Of a DNA stretch of 64,000 nt, positions 43,125-53,147 are shown piece by piece. The stretch is from Muribaculaceae bacterium (GTDB lineage: Bacteria; Pseudomonadota; Alphaproteobacteria; Rs-D84): positions 1 through 64,000 of the forward strand of contig JAMPEH010000009.1 of NCBI GenBank assembly GCA_023665245.1. Direction: 5' to 3'. The number at the start of each line of letters is the position of its first letter. The first letter of the stretch is position 1. A program made the translations under genes and the position numbers. The notes beneath the pieces are model-generated. The model had not been told where the DNA came from and searched no databases. It saw only the letters and a program-made list of their open reading frames with translations.

Positions 43125-44294
43125 TTACTTTCCTGCCTCATATACCGCAGTAGCCAGTGCTTCCATATCCGCCATATTTTCCTGCTTCATCGTTGACTTT
43201 ATCGTCACGACAGGTTCAAGCACCGTTACATCCTTCATCGGCTCAAGCATCGTCTTCATTGTCCTTGCCGCCGTCGGTGCCCACGAACCATTTTCAAGTA
43301 TGCCCACCGTACGCTTTTGATATGCCTTAACCTGTAGCTTGGACAGGAAGGTCTGCATGCAAGGGAACACGGAACCATCGTAGCTTGCCGCCGCAAGAAT
43401 CATTCTGTCATAACGGAAAGCATCCTCGATGACCTCCGCCATATCTTCTCTTGCAAGGTCACTTACCACAACCTTTTCCTCACCCTTTGCCCTGATAAGC
43501 TCAGCCAGCTTCTCCGCCGCCTTCGCAGTATTTCCGTGAATAGATGCATATGCGATAAGAACACCCTTATTTTCAGGTGTGTAGCTGCTCCATTTGTCAT
43601 AAAGGTCTATGTAATAAGAAAGATTTTCCGAAAGAATTGGTCCATGCAGCGGACATACTATCTGAATATCCAGGGCAGCCGCCTTCTTCAGCAATGCCTG
43701 CACAGGTGCACCATATTTACCGCATATGTTGAAATAATATCTTCTTGCCTCGCACGCCCAGTCTTCCTCCGTATCGAGTGCACCGAACTTTCCAAATCCG
43801 TCTGCCGAAAACAGTATCTTTTCGCTTTCCTCGTATGTAACCATAACCTCAGGCCAGTGCACCATTGGTGCCATAAAAAATTTGAGGCTGTGACCACCAA
43901 GTGAAAGCGTTTCCCCCTCTTTCACAACAACGGTTTTATTCTCTATGTTTTCTGCAAAAAATTGCGGGAACATTGAAAATGTCTTTGCATTTCCCACCAA
44001 TTTAATATCTGGGAAAAGTTCAATGGTTCTCGCAATACTTCCTGCATGGTCAGGCTCCAAATGTGATATAACAAGATAATCAGGCGTTTTTCCGCCCAAT
44101 TCATTCATCAGATTTTGCTCCCACTCCTTTTGTCCTCTTGCATCAACTGTATCCATAATAGCAATTTTCTCATCCATAATCAGATATGAGTTGTATGCAA
44201 TTCCGTTCGGGACCTCATACTGGCTCTCAAATAAATCAATATCCTTATCGTCAACTCCTATGTATTTTACGGTATCAGAAATCGTAATTTTCAT
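43125..44294 (-). CDS. fprA: Flavodiiron protein, FprA family
   Basis: The 389-residue protein has an N-terminal metallo-beta-lactamase fold with diiron ligands H78, E80, D82 and H83 in SHLEPDHAGS and H-W in MVHWPEVM, and further ligands in CPLHGPIL. A C-terminal flavodoxin domain (IAYASIHGNTAKAAEKLAE) binds FMN. It reduces oxygen to water, or NO to N2O, and protects anaerobes from both. It is encoded upstream of mrp, which may be coincidence or part of iron-sulfur upkeep under oxygen. Confidence 0.93.
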   Translation of the reverse strand: MKITISDTVKYIGVDDKDIDLFESQYEVPNGIAYNSYLIMDEKIAIMDTVDARGQKEWEQNLMNELGGKTPDYLVISHLEPDHAGSIARTIELFPDIKLVGNAKTFSMFPQFFAENIENKTVVVKEGETLSLGGHSLKFFMAPMVHWPEVMVTYEESEKILFSADGFGKFGALDTEEDWACEARRYYFNICGKYGAPVQALLKKAAALDIQIVCPLHGPILSENLSYYIDLYDKWSSYTPENKGVLIAYASIHGNTAKAAEKLAELIRAKGEEKVVVSDLAREDMAEVIEDAFRYDRMILAAASYDGSVFPCMQTFLSKLQVKAYQKRTVGILENGSWAPTAARTMKTMLEPMKDVTVLEPVVTIKSTMKQENMADMEALATAVYEAGK

Positions 44295-44436
44295 TTGTAT
44301 TACCTCCGATTAAAATAATAGTTAATTATATCATATTTACCATTAAGTGTAAAAGGGGTAATTTTGCTGAACGACCGTTCATACCCGTCGCAAGGCGGGC
44401 AATATTATATAGAGACATACTTTAGAAATTTTTTCC

Positions 44437-44466
44437 TTGACACATACAATTATGCAGTGTTATTAT
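44437..44466 (+). promoter_or_regulatory. Sigma-A promoter of the SPFH operon
   Basis: TTGACA at 44437-44442 and TATTAT at 44461-44466 are separated by 18 bp. Directly after it lie two GATATC palindromes separated by AAAAT (44470-44486), a likely operator at the transcription start. Confidence 0.65.
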
Positions 44467-44515
44467 AACGATATCAAAATGATATCAACTTAATAATCAA
44501 GGGAGGATGATACTT

Positions 44516-45580
44516 ATGAGTAATGAAGCAGAAAAAAATCAATCAACTACAGTTACAAACAAAGATGTAACAGAAAAGGAAATCACAAAGACAAATGGTT
44601 TTTCCATGCTGTTTACGTTGTTGTTTGGGTTAATTTTATCCATTGCACTTATAATTTTGGGTGCCGTATTACTGGCAGCAGCGGCAGGCTCCGCAACAAC
44701 AGCCATGGGTGCCATCGCCATTATTTTGGGAGGCATCGCCCTGATTACGACATGTATTATGTTTGCAGGTCTTAAGGTTGTTCACCCAAATGAAGCAGTG
44801 GTATTCACATTGTTTGGTCAATATTACGGAACCATTAAACGTCCTGGCTATTACTACATTAACCCATTTGCATCTGCATACAATCCATCATCAAATGCAG
44901 GTTTAGGCTCAAATTTAGAGGCTGCCTTTACAGGGGACAGCCAGACAAGCGAAAAAAATAATGCGGCAGCGGTGGCAATGAACTTTGACAAAAAAATCTC
45001 AACAAAAACACTCACGTTTAACAACCACAGGCAAAAGGTAAATGACGCCCTTGGCAATCCTGTTATTATCGGTGCCGCTGTAATATGGAAGGTTGTAAAC
45101 CCAACAAAGGCTGTATTTAACGTGGACAACTACAAAAGCTTTCTGTCTATTCAATGCGACGCTGTCATAAGAAATAATGCAAGGCTATATCCTTATGATG
45201 TCATGGAAAATGATGTTGACGAAAAGACACTTCGGGGAAGCAGTCAGGAAATAGCTGACAACATGAAACAGGAGCTTCAACGCAGAGTTGACGAAGCGGG
45301 AATCGAAATCAAGGAGGTCCGTATCACCCATCTTGCATATTCTGAGGAAATTGCGGCTGCAATGCTCCAGAGACAGCAGGCAACAGCGATTATTGCCGCA
45401 AGACAGAAAATCGTCGAGGGTGCTGTCAGCATGGTTAAAATGGCTATCGACCAGTTAGGTGAGGAAGAAATTGTTGTCCTTGACGAAGAACGAAAAGCGG
45501 CAATGGTCAGCAACCTGCTTGTTGTTTTGTGCGGAAACAAAGATGCCCAGCCTGTCGTAAACAGCAGTTCCATTTATTAA
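44516..45580 (+). CDS. SPFH (band 7) domain protein
   Basis: The 354-residue protein has a polar N-terminus, two membrane helices (about 25-55 and 65-85), then the SPFH core ([20 protein letters not shown] onward) and a helical region with [20 protein letters not shown] and [15 protein letters not shown] proteins form oligomeric platforms that organise membranes and can bind proteases. The ATG at 44516 follows GGGAGG. It is the first gene of a three-gene operon. Confidence 0.9.
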   Translation: MSNEAEKNQSTTVTNKDVTEKEITKTNGFSMLFTLLFGLILSIALIILGAVLLAAAAGSATTAMGAIAIILGGIALITTCIMFAGLKVVHPNEAVVFTLFGQYYGTIKRPGYYYINPFASAYNPSSNAGLGSNLEAAFTGDSQTSEKNNAAAVAMNFDKKISTKTLTFNNHRQKVNDALGNPVIIGAAVIWKVVNPTKAVFNVDNYKSFLSIQCDAVIRNNARLYPYDVMENDVDEKTLRGSSQEIADNMKQELQRRVDEAGIEIKEVRITHLAYSEEIAAAMLQRQQATAIIAARQKIVEGAVSMVKMAIDQLGEEEIVVLDEERKAAMVSNLLVVLCGNKDAQPVVNSSSIY

Positions 45581-45633
45581 CAAGGGGTGTCAAGTTTTTA
45601 TGGCATGGGTTAATATTCAAAGGAGGATATTTT

Positions 45634-46119
45634 ATGATAGAAAATGTACAAACCACAACCGTTGCCTTAAGCGATATCATGTCCAAGCTTATATTTATTG
45701 GTGCCTTTGCACTGATTGTACTTGTATTTCAAGTTGTATATGTATCCATAAAAAGCAGCCAATGTAAAAGCACAGGCATCAGCATTGACCTAAAACAATA
45801 TAAATCTTTTGTTTCCATGCTTCTTGCCATGTGCATTACAGGTTTTATGTACACAATAGTAGAAATTCTGCTGATTGTAGCAGGTCCAATCTCATATGAA
45901 ATGGTTTACGGAACATCATTTGTATATATGGCAATTATCGGATTGTTATGTGCCATATCCGGACTGATCAAGGGCGTGATTGCAGGTAACAGTCTCATTC
46001 GGATTGCCAATGACACATCGCAAAAAAGCCTCAGCATAACAATGCTGCTTATGGCTGCAGCGGAAATACCATCCATCATATCCCTTGTTCTGTTTTTGCT
46101 GAAGTTTTTCGTAGAATAA
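45634..46119 (+). CDS. Four-helix membrane protein of the SPFH operon
   Basis: The 161-residue protein has four predicted helices (LIFIGAFALIVLVFQVVYV, FVSMLLAMCITGFMYTI, FVYMAIIGLLCAISGLI, ITMLLMAAAEIPSIISLVLF). I recognise no family. AAGGAGG before the ATG at 45634 sets the start; a longer open frame from 45529 lies inside the SPFH gene. It likely forms a complex with the SPFH protein. Confidence 0.75.
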   Translation: MIENVQTTTVALSDIMSKLIFIGAFALIVLVFQVVYVSIKSSQCKSTGISIDLKQYKSFVSMLLAMCITGFMYTIVEILLIVAGPISYEMVYGTSFVYMAIIGLLCAISGLIKGVIAGNSLIRIANDTSQKSLSITMLLMAAAEIPSIISLVLFLLKFFVE

Positions 46120-46161
46120 ATGCAGCATCGGGCAAATAGATTCAAAGATAGGAGTGATAGC

Positions 46162-46461
46162 ATGAATCAACCGTCCAAATCCGCGACACAAAACGGACAA
46201 ACAAGCGAAGAAGAAACTATAAAATCAAGGGAAAAGCTCCTGTCAGAACGTTTGAAAAAGCTTGAAGAGATGGAACAGGATGTGAAAGACAGGGAGCGTT
46301 TGCTCAAGGAAAAGGAAAAAGCCAAGAAGCAGGTGCTCCTCCGTCTCTCCCCCTCCCTTTGGCAAGAGCTTGCAAGCTGGGCGGACGAGGATTACCGCTC
46401 TATTAACAGCCAGATAGAATTTCTTTTATCTGAATGTGTGCGAAAGCGAAAAAAAATTTAA
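46162..46461 (+). CDS. Coiled-coil protein with Arc/RHH-like tail
   Basis: The 99-residue protein has a polar start, a strong coiled coil (about 17-62, rich in Glu/Lys) and a C-terminal KKQVLLRLSPSLWQELASWA segment like the ribbon-helix-helix domains of Arc/MetJ proteins. The start at 46162 follows GGAG by 7 nt. It may regulate the SPFH operon or bind at the membrane. It is the last gene of the three. Confidence 0.7.
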   Translation: MNQPSKSATQNGQTSEEETIKSREKLLSERLKKLEEMEQDVKDRERLLKEKEKAKKQVLLRLSPSLWQELASWADEDYRSINSQIEFLLSECVRKRKKI

Positions 46462-46530
46462 GTATCTGCCTTGTTATATAAAACATTTTTTTAGACATAC
46501 TGATTATATATACGAAAAACGGAGGTTGAC

Positions 46531-47517
46531 ATGAATATTCTTGTGATATTTACAGGCGGGACAATATGTTCATCCGTCAATGACGGATATATCAATACAA
46601 ACGAGACAGGAAAAGACAGGTTGATACAGGAATATAAGAAGCTCCACGCATCAGATACGGAACATATTTATTTTACAACGGAAACGCCATATTATATTCT
46701 CAGTGAAAATTTAAATGGTTCACATATCAATAAGCTGGCAGACTGCATTGACAAGGCTGTTCTGGGTACAGAACATGATGGGATTATAGTCACACATGGT
46801 ACTGACACGCAGCAGTATATGTCCGCTGCACTCTCCTATCTTTTCCCGAATTTGCAAATACCTGTTGTGCTTGTATCCAGCAATTACATCCTTGACGATG
46901 ACCGTGCAAATGGTATTGCAAACTTTTCTGCCGCTGTTGACTTTATAAAGGAATGTTCCAATTGTCAGCAAACAGTGCATCACGGTGTTTATGTTGCTTA
47001 CAAAAATGAAAATGAAGCAGCCGTTATTCACTATGGAACAAGGCTTCTGCCCCATATGCCATACAGTGACAGATTATACAGCATAGAGCAAAATTCCCAC
47101 TCATGTAACAAGCAAATTGACATATACAACTATTTAAGCGGTCATCCCCGCTATACGGAAGCTTCCCCTGTTATGTATATCCGTCCTGTCCCGGGGCAAC
47201 AGTACACTGACGTTCCTGGTTATGTTCGTGCCATTCTTTTGGACAGCTTCCATTCAGGAACATTATGTACAAGGGATGCAAGCTTTCAAAACATGCTTCT
47301 TGATGCCGCAAAAAGAGAAATCCCTATATTTTTAACAGGTGCCGAAGATAGAACCGGCTATGAAAGCACCCGAATATATAAGGATTTGTCTATATCAGTT
47401 TTGCCAAAGGCATCCCCTGTATCCATGTACATGAAGCTGTGGTTGCTCGTTTCCATGAGCTGCGAAACCATTTCTGACTGTATGGGCACGCCAGTCTGCC
47501 ATGATATTGTAATTTAA
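46531..47517 (+). CDS. Asparaginase family protein
   Basis: The 328-residue protein has the type I asparaginase motifs TGGTIC at the N-terminus and the second threonine motif VTHGTDTQQY near residue 90. It hydrolyses asparagine or a related amide. Overall length matches cytoplasmic type I enzymes, and there is no signal peptide. GGAGG precedes the ATG. It stands after the SPFH operon with a 70-nt gap. Confidence 0.87.
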   Translation: MNILVIFTGGTICSSVNDGYINTNETGKDRLIQEYKKLHASDTEHIYFTTETPYYILSENLNGSHINKLADCIDKAVLGTEHDGIIVTHGTDTQQYMSAALSYLFPNLQIPVVLVSSNYILDDDRANGIANFSAAVDFIKECSNCQQTVHHGVYVAYKNENEAAVIHYGTRLLPHMPYSDRLYSIEQNSHSCNKQIDIYNYLSGHPRYTEASPVMYIRPVPGQQYTDVPGYVRAILLDSFHSGTLCTRDASFQNMLLDAAKREIPIFLTGAEDRTGYESTRIYKDLSISVLPKASPVSMYMKLWLLVSMSCETISDCMGTPVCHDIVI

Positions 47518-47524
47518 CTTACAA

Positions 47525-48379
47525 TTACTGTTCGGCAAGCAGCTTCTTCATGTATGCAAAGTCCTCACATTTTTCAGGATCAACGGTTTCATTGTTTATG
47601 ACACTGTCCGTAAACATCAGCTTTGTATTTACGCCTTCATTTATCTTGAACGCATTTCCAAAGTCAAATTTTCCTGAAAATACCGTTTCATAAAACATGT
47701 GGTCCATGCTCTTTACTGATGACGTATCAAAGGTATCGGGAAGCCTAAAGTTTTTTGGAACCCTGCACTCCGAAAACATGAAGTCCATTTCCTCCACCTT
47801 ACTTGTATTAAAATTGTCATTTAAGGTGAATTTTTCAGGAAGTACACACTCATAAAACATGTATCTCATATCACGCACATTGTTTGTCGTAAATCTTTCA
47901 CTAATTGTAAACACATCAGGAAGTATGCTTCCCGCAAACATAAGGTTCATATCAACAATATCCTTCGTGTTGAAGAGTGTATCAAGCTTGAAATTTTCAG
48001 GCAGGGTTGTCCAGGAAAACATACCGCAGCAGCTACTTGAATTTATCGGAACCTCAAACCTGCCGCCCTTGTAATCATCCTTATTAAATTTGAGAATTTT
48101 CTTACCCTTCCAGTTTTTGTCAGGACGAAATTGCACAGGATTATAGAGAACCCAGTTCTTATTTCCTGTTCCTTCCTGAAACCATTCATAATTATTTAAG
48201 CCGATTGTCTGCTTAAATACATCCCTTTCTGTCAAATCATCAGTATATACAAAATGAGAACTGCCCTCATAAACAATATGTGTATATCCAATGCTCTCAT
48301 AGCGTTCGATATCTTCCTTACTTGCTATGCCCCTACTTATTTTTTTGCCGCTCCCTGAGCCCTTTAGTGAAAATGCCAT
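47525..48379 (-). CDS. DUF285 / BspA-like repeat protein
   Basis: The 284-residue protein has an N-terminal globular part and then about six DUF285 repeats of the form FNTSKVEEMDFMFSECRVP. No signal peptide or anchor is present, so it is either intracellular or exported by another route. Such repeat proteins often vary between strains. It converges with the asparaginase gene; the two end 7 nt apart. Confidence 0.82.
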   Translation of the reverse strand: MAFSLKGSGSGKKISRGIASKEDIERYESIGYTHIVYEGSSHFVYTDDLTERDVFKQTIGLNNYEWFQEGTGNKNWVLYNPVQFRPDKNWKGKKILKFNKDDYKGGRFEVPINSSSCCGMFSWTTLPENFKLDTLFNTKDIVDMNLMFAGSILPDVFTISERFTTNNVRDMRYMFYECVLPEKFTLNDNFNTSKVEEMDFMFSECRVPKNFRLPDTFDTSSVKSMDHMFYETVFSGKFDFGNAFKINEGVNTKLMFTDSVINNETVDPEKCEDFAYMKKLLAEQ

Positions 48380-48422
48380 TGTGTGCCTCCTTACATTTCT
48401 TCTTTCATATATTATATACCAA

Positions 48423-49793
48423 TTATTTCTCTATTACATTAAAAATCTTTTCATCCACTGTCTCTGTTTTTTCCTGCTTTCTCATATAAATATACATCAC
48501 TACGCATATACAAGCCGATACAAATGAGCCTGCAGGTGCCGCCCAGCCCATCGGGTACAAAGTATCGGGAAACAACTTCGATACCAGATATGCCCCCGGT
48601 ATTCTTATTGCTAAGGCTGATATGATGTTATGGATAAAGGAATACACCGACCTGCCACACGCACAAAAATATCCACTGAAGCAAAAATGGATTGCCGCCA
48701 AAGCACAGTCAAATACATAGGACTTGAGATACTGCACACCCATGCGGATTACATCCCTGTCATCCGTAAACAAATCAACAATCGCAGGCGATGCAAACTG
48801 GCAGATAATACTGAATAAAATCCCAAATGCAACCGTTATTATAATTCCAAACCTGAGTGTTTCCCTTGCTCTTTTATGTAAGCCTGCCCCTATGTTTTGT
48901 GCCGCAATTGCAGAGATTGCCGCAAGCATTGCAGACGGAATCAGAAACAAAAAGCCAATTATTTTTTCCACAATTCCAACAGCCGCAGAGACAATCAACC
49001 CTCTCCTGTTCGCAATTATCGTTATGATAATAAACGATATCTGAATAAATAAATCCTGAACCGACACAGGTATCCCAACTTTAAATATGTAAGCTATAAC
49101 ATCTTTATCTATCATGAAATCTGTCGGTGTAAGTTTTATGCCAATATCCCTTTTTAGCAGCACAATCAGTGCCACTATAACACTGATTGTCTGGGATATC
49201 ACGGTTCCAAGTGCGGCACCCGCTGCCCCCATATCAAGCTGTCCAATCAGGACAACATCTATCAGAACATTAAACACACATGCGACAGCAACAAAATACA
49301 TCGGACTTTTCGAGTCCCCCAAGCCTCTTAAAATACAGCTTATAATATTGTATGCCGTAATAAACGGAATTCCTGCAAAGCAAATCATAAGATATGTTTT
49401 CGTCTGACCAACCGCCTTGTCAGGTGTTGACATCAAGGTCACGATTCCGTCCGAACAAAGGAGCAGCACTCCCGTCATTATGATGGATACAAGCAAGAAT
49501 ATTGTCACCGTGTTGCCGATTGCCCTGGCGGCACGTTTTTCATTTCCCGCACCGACAGACTGGCTAATCATAACAGTTGAACCCATGGCAAGCCCTACAA
49601 TGACAAGCGTAACCATGTGCATGACCTGACTTCCTACGGATACCGCTGAGCTGCTGTCCGCACCATTGTATTGCCCTACAATAAATAAATCCGCCAATCC
49701 GTAAAATGTCTGCAGAAAGCTTGACAGAAGATACGGCAATGAAAATAATATAAGATTTTTCAGTACACTCCCTTTTGTAAGATTCGACTGCAT
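48423..49793 (-). CDS. MATE family efflux transporter
   Basis: The 456-residue membrane protein has twelve helices in two related halves, beginning MQSNLTKGSVLKNLILFSLPYLLS. It is of the NorM/DinF-like group that expels cationic drugs using a sodium or proton gradient. It is transcribed divergently from ylmH, with a TTGCCA/AATAAT promoter in the shared gap. Confidence 0.9.
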   Translation of the reverse strand: MQSNLTKGSVLKNLILFSLPYLLSSFLQTFYGLADLFIVGQYNGADSSSAVSVGSQVMHMVTLVIVGLAMGSTVMISQSVGAGNEKRAARAIGNTVTIFLLVSIIMTGVLLLCSDGIVTLMSTPDKAVGQTKTYLMICFAGIPFITAYNIISCILRGLGDSKSPMYFVAVACVFNVLIDVVLIGQLDMGAAGAALGTVISQTISVIVALIVLLKRDIGIKLTPTDFMIDKDVIAYIFKVGIPVSVQDLFIQISFIIITIIANRRGLIVSAAVGIVEKIIGFLFLIPSAMLAAISAIAAQNIGAGLHKRARETLRFGIIITVAFGILFSIICQFASPAIVDLFTDDRDVIRMGVQYLKSYVFDCALAAIHFCFSGYFCACGRSVYSFIHNIISALAIRIPGAYLVSKLFPDTLYPMGWAAPAGSFVSACICVVMYIYMRKQEKTETVDEKIFNVIEK

Positions 49794-49966
49794 ACTGCCT
49801 CTCCTAATTTTAAAACAATGAAATGGGCGATTGCAAAACTAAGTTTTAATAATAAGACGTTTCGCAATTGTCAATTATTATAGTATAACACAAAATTGGC
49901 AAATAGGCTTGAAAACCTTGTAAATTATGCGATAATGTGTGTTAATACAAGCTCCTTGGAGGTATT

Positions 49967-50731
49967 ATGGACGAATTGCAAATATTAAAGGCGCATATTT
50001 TGGACCTTGCCAAAAAAGCATACAGACAAAATATATATACATACACAGGCTTTTTGAATACCAGCGAACTGGCGGTTCTTTACTCTCTTGGCAGTGAGCT
50101 TGACGGCATTGATTTTGAAGCAAATGGCGGGTACGAAATGGCAGAGCGTCAGATGGTCCGCTTTGGCTCACCTGCAATGTTCGGATATGACGAGCCATGG
50201 CGGCTGACAATATTAAAAGCAACACCACTGGTAGAAAAGTTTGCCGACACATTATCCCATAGGGATTTTCTTGGTGCCCTTATGAATCTTGGCATAGAGC
50301 GGAGTGTCCTTGGCGACGTTATCATAAAAGAAAACAGGGATGCCTTTATTATTTGCCAGAACAGCATGGCAGAATATATAACCGAAAACCTTACAAAGGT
50401 AAAGCATACAAGCATACAGTGTCTTCCCGTCAACAGTGAGGAGGACTTAAATGCCCTGAAACCAACGCTTATTGATATTGACATTACCGTTGCCGCTCCA
50501 CGCTTTGATGCCGTTGTCGCAGGTGCAATCCGATGCTCACGGAAGGAAGCCCATGCCATGTTTATTACAGGCAAGGTAACCTTAAACGGGATGCCATGTG
50601 AACGAAACAGCATGGCTCTGAAGGAGGGAGATATATTTTCCATCCGGGGATATGGCAAATTCCAATACGCAGGCTGCGGACATGAAACACGAAAGGGAAG
50701 GATTTATGTCCACTTAAAGCAATACAAGTAA
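49967..50731 (+). CDS. ylmH: S4-domain RNA-binding protein YlmH
   Basis: The 254-residue protein has the YlmH N-terminus (ILDLAKKAYRQNIYTYTGFL) and a C-terminal S4 domain (CSRKEAHAMFITGKVTLNG). YlmH rescues stalled peptidyl-tRNA on 50S subunits in Firmicutes. It usually sits with sepF and divIVA; here it stands alone before corA. TTGGAGG fixes the start. Confidence 0.9.
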   Translation: MDELQILKAHILDLAKKAYRQNIYTYTGFLNTSELAVLYSLGSELDGIDFEANGGYEMAERQMVRFGSPAMFGYDEPWRLTILKATPLVEKFADTLSHRDFLGALMNLGIERSVLGDVIIKENRDAFIICQNSMAEYITENLTKVKHTSIQCLPVNSEEDLNALKPTLIDIDITVAAPRFDAVVAGAIRCSRKEAHAMFITGKVTLNGMPCERNSMALKEGDIFSIRGYGKFQYAGCGHETRKGRIYVHLKQYK

Positions 50732-50839
50732 GGCATCTGCATAAAGATTGTGTATAAATATAATTTCTAAGTTTACAATAATAAACATATTATGTTAGAA
50801 TAACAAGAGTGGGGTCAGCCCTGCGGAAAGGAGCAGAAT

Positions 50840-51781
50840 ATGATTAGCAAATATATATCCGAACACGGAACATTAAAAGAAACACCGGAAAACATCAACG
50901 GAATGTGGATTAACCTCACTGCTCCCACCCAAGAGGAAACCCTTGAAATTTCAAAGCAGTATGACATTGACCTTACCGATGTAAGGGCAGCACTTGATGA
51001 GGAGGAGTCATCACGTGTCGATGTAAATGATAATTATGTACTGATTATCTTTGATATTCCAACCGTGGAAATCAGACACAATCAGGAGGCATATACAACA
51101 ATCCCCCTCGGCATCATATGGACCGAGGAAGCAATCATTACTGTCTGCTCCGCCGAGACACCTGTACTGAAGCATTTCCTGACCAATTCCATCCGTGATT
51201 TCACGACAAAAAAACAGGTCAGATTTACGTATCAGATTTTGTATAGGACAAACACACTTTATCAGTCCTATCTTCGCATTATTGACAGACGCAGGCTTGA
51301 GATGGAGGAGTGCATGGGCGGTGCCACTGAGGATGCCGACATCATAAACCTCCACGAAATGGAATCCAACCTTGTATACTTTGATACATCCCTGCGTGCC
51401 AACCGTCTGATTGTTGACAGACTGACCAGATACAGCGGTGTCAAAAAGTTTCCGGAGGACCAGGAGCTTTTGGATGACCTCATCATCGAAAATCAACAGG
51501 CAATCGAAATGACCCAGATTTACCGTGATATTTTAAAGGGTACCAGAGAGCTGATGACTACAATTATCAACAACCGCCTTAACAACATAATGAAATATCT
51601 TGCAAGTATTACCATTGTTATGGCTATCCCTACCATCATATCCGGTCTGTTCGGTATGAATGTAGATGGCAGATGGATGCCTTTTTCTACTACCCCTTAC
51701 GGCTTCGGTATTATTTGTGGAATTACTGCACTTATATGTGCCATTGTTCTTGTTGTGTTGCGGAAGCGGAAGATGCTGTAG
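50840..51781 (+). CDS. corA: CorA-like divalent cation transporter
   Basis: The 313-residue protein has the CorA N-terminal cytoplasmic domain and two C-terminal helices joined at the signature GMN (ISGLFGMNVDG), with a basic end. It imports Mg2+ or Co2+. Its promoter (TTTACA, 18 bp, TAGAAT) lies in the 108-nt gap after ylmH. Confidence 0.9.
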   Translation: MISKYISEHGTLKETPENINGMWINLTAPTQEETLEISKQYDIDLTDVRAALDEEESSRVDVNDNYVLIIFDIPTVEIRHNQEAYTTIPLGIIWTEEAIITVCSAETPVLKHFLTNSIRDFTTKKQVRFTYQILYRTNTLYQSYLRIIDRRRLEMEECMGGATEDADIINLHEMESNLVYFDTSLRANRLIVDRLTRYSGVKKFPEDQELLDDLIIENQQAIEMTQIYRDILKGTRELMTTIINNRLNNIMKYLASITIVMAIPTIISGLFGMNVDGRWMPFSTTPYGFGIICGITALICAIVLVVLRKRKML

Positions 51782-51782
51782 T

Positions 51783-51890
51783 CACTCCTGATGCAGCACT
51801 CGGTTTCCACTTCCCCTGCCCTAATGCACGACAAAACCCAAGTGCCAAGGATTCATCGTCTTCAATAATGAATACTATTTTTGATAATCT
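51783..51890 (-). pseudogene. Response-regulator N-terminal remnant
   Basis: The reverse strand reads KIVFIIEDDESLALGFCRAL without a start codon or ribosome binding site, the first strand and helix of an OmpR-type receiver with its acidic pair. The frame then runs into the 3' end of corA on the other strand, where similarity ends. It is a short relic. Confidence 0.45.
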
Positions 51891-51905
51891 TCGAATCCAT
51901 TAATT

Positions 51906-52242
51906 TCACAAAAAAATCACTTGTAAATATTACACGCATGTATTAGTATATTTTAAAGCATTGTATTCTATTTTACATTGTGGCTTAGCCAATCTTTGAC
52001 TAATCTGTTATCAAATAAACTTCGATGCTTTATTTCACAATTAGGCAGCGGAGTGCTGTTTGAGAATAAAATTTGGATTGAAAGGTTAGCCTACGCCAAA
52101 ATACATGCACAGATTCAAAGAGTGTAAACGCACTTTATTCAGAAGTTTAAAGCAGTCTTGTATATATTGACTTTCGATACAAAATGTATTTGTTCAAAAA
52201 TCTTCTCTGTCTGATGTAATTACTGTCAAGGGAGGAAATTGA
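51906..52242. other. AT-rich intergenic stretch before the Rpn-family gene
   Basis: No gene is credible here. The last 60 nt hold the promoter of the downstream gene (TTGACT near 52168) and GGGAGG. Confidence 0.4.
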
Positions 52243-53091
52243 ATGAACAAAAACGAAAACAAAAAGAGAACTGCCAAAAACTTTGAGGAACTGGAACTAA
52301 AGGATGATTTCATGTTTGGGGTTATTATGAGAGAACCCAAGTACTGCAAGCCGTTTCTGGAAACAATACTTGGCATAAGCATATCCGACATAGAATATCC
52401 GAGAACACAGGCAATCATAGCCCTTGCGGCAGATGCAAAGTCTGTCCGTTTGGATGTTTATGTTGAAGATGACAAAAGTACGGTATATAATATAGAAATG
52501 CAGGTATCCGTAAATAAAAATCTGCCAAAGCGTTCAAGATATTATCAGGGAATGATAGACCTTAACGTACTGGAAAAAGGTGAGGACTACCAAGACTTAA
52601 AACGGAGCTTTGTCATTTTTATCTGCACCTTCGATTTATTCGGCAAGGGCAGGCATATTTACACATTTGAAAACCGATGTTTACAGGATTACGAAATCGG
52701 TCTTGGCGATGAGACGACAAAAGTCATATTAAACACAAAAGGAACCATGGACGATGTAACACCTGAAATGAAACGATTGCTTGATTACATAGACGGGCAG
52801 GCGGCATCGGATGAATTTACAAAAGAACTGGAAACGGCAGTCAAATCCGTTAGAAGCAATGAGAAATGGAGGCTGGAATATATGACGTTAGAAATGCATT
52901 ATCAGGAAAAATACGAAGAAGGCGTAGAGGATGGTATTGAGCAGGGTTTAGAGCAAGGTATCAAACAGTGTGCAGAACAGTTAGCCATAAAAATGCTGAA
53001 AGCTGATAAATTGTCTATTGCGGAAATTTCCGAATACTCGGGGCTTACCATCGAACAGATAACAGGACTAAAAGCTGAAATTTCTAAATAA
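52243..53091 (+). CDS. Rpn-family PD-(D/E)xK nuclease (transposase-derived)
   Basis: The 282-residue protein has the Rpn/PDDEXK_2 layout: KDDFMFGVIM, the catalytic aspartate and QxE motif in RLDVYV and YNIEMQV, and the RSRYYQGMIDL region. The C-terminal part has a coiled coil with Glu/Gln-rich repeats (DGIEQGLEQGIKQ). Such proteins promote RecA-independent recombination and derive from transposases. No inverted repeats flank it. It is ended by a strong terminator. Confidence 0.85.
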   Translation: MNKNENKKRTAKNFEELELKDDFMFGVIMREPKYCKPFLETILGISISDIEYPRTQAIIALAADAKSVRLDVYVEDDKSTVYNIEMQVSVNKNLPKRSRYYQGMIDLNVLEKGEDYQDLKRSFVIFICTFDLFGKGRHIYTFENRCLQDYEIGLGDETTKVILNTKGTMDDVTPEMKRLLDYIDGQAASDEFTKELETAVKSVRSNEKWRLEYMTLEMHYQEKYEEGVEDGIEQGLEQGIKQCAEQLAIKMLKADKLSIAEISEYSGLTIEQITGLKAEISK

Positions 53092-53116
53092 TAGTATTTA
53101 CAAATACAAACAATAA

Positions 53117-53146
53117 GGCAGGCGATTTTCCGCCTGCCCGTTTTTC
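53117..53146. terminator. GC-rich terminator after the Rpn-family gene
   Basis: GGCAGGCG and CGCCTGCC pair perfectly around ATTTTC and are followed by CGTTTTTC. It lies 1 nt from the end of the convergent cohesin-LRR gene and can serve both. Confidence 0.88.
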
Positions 53147-53147
53147 A

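Noticed and set aside
44340..44436. Possible riboswitch in the leader of the SPFH operon
   Set aside because: The promoter lies downstream of this stretch, so it would not be transcribed with the operon, and no known aptamer pattern is visible.
45529..45633. Longer N-terminus for the four-helix membrane protein
   Set aside because: The extension overlaps the end of the SPFH gene and reads as antipattern sequence, while AAGGAGG precedes the ATG at 45634.
52243..53091. Intact insertion sequence around the Rpn-family gene
   Set aside because: No terminal inverted repeats or target duplications were found on either side, and the protein is of the domesticated Rpn type.
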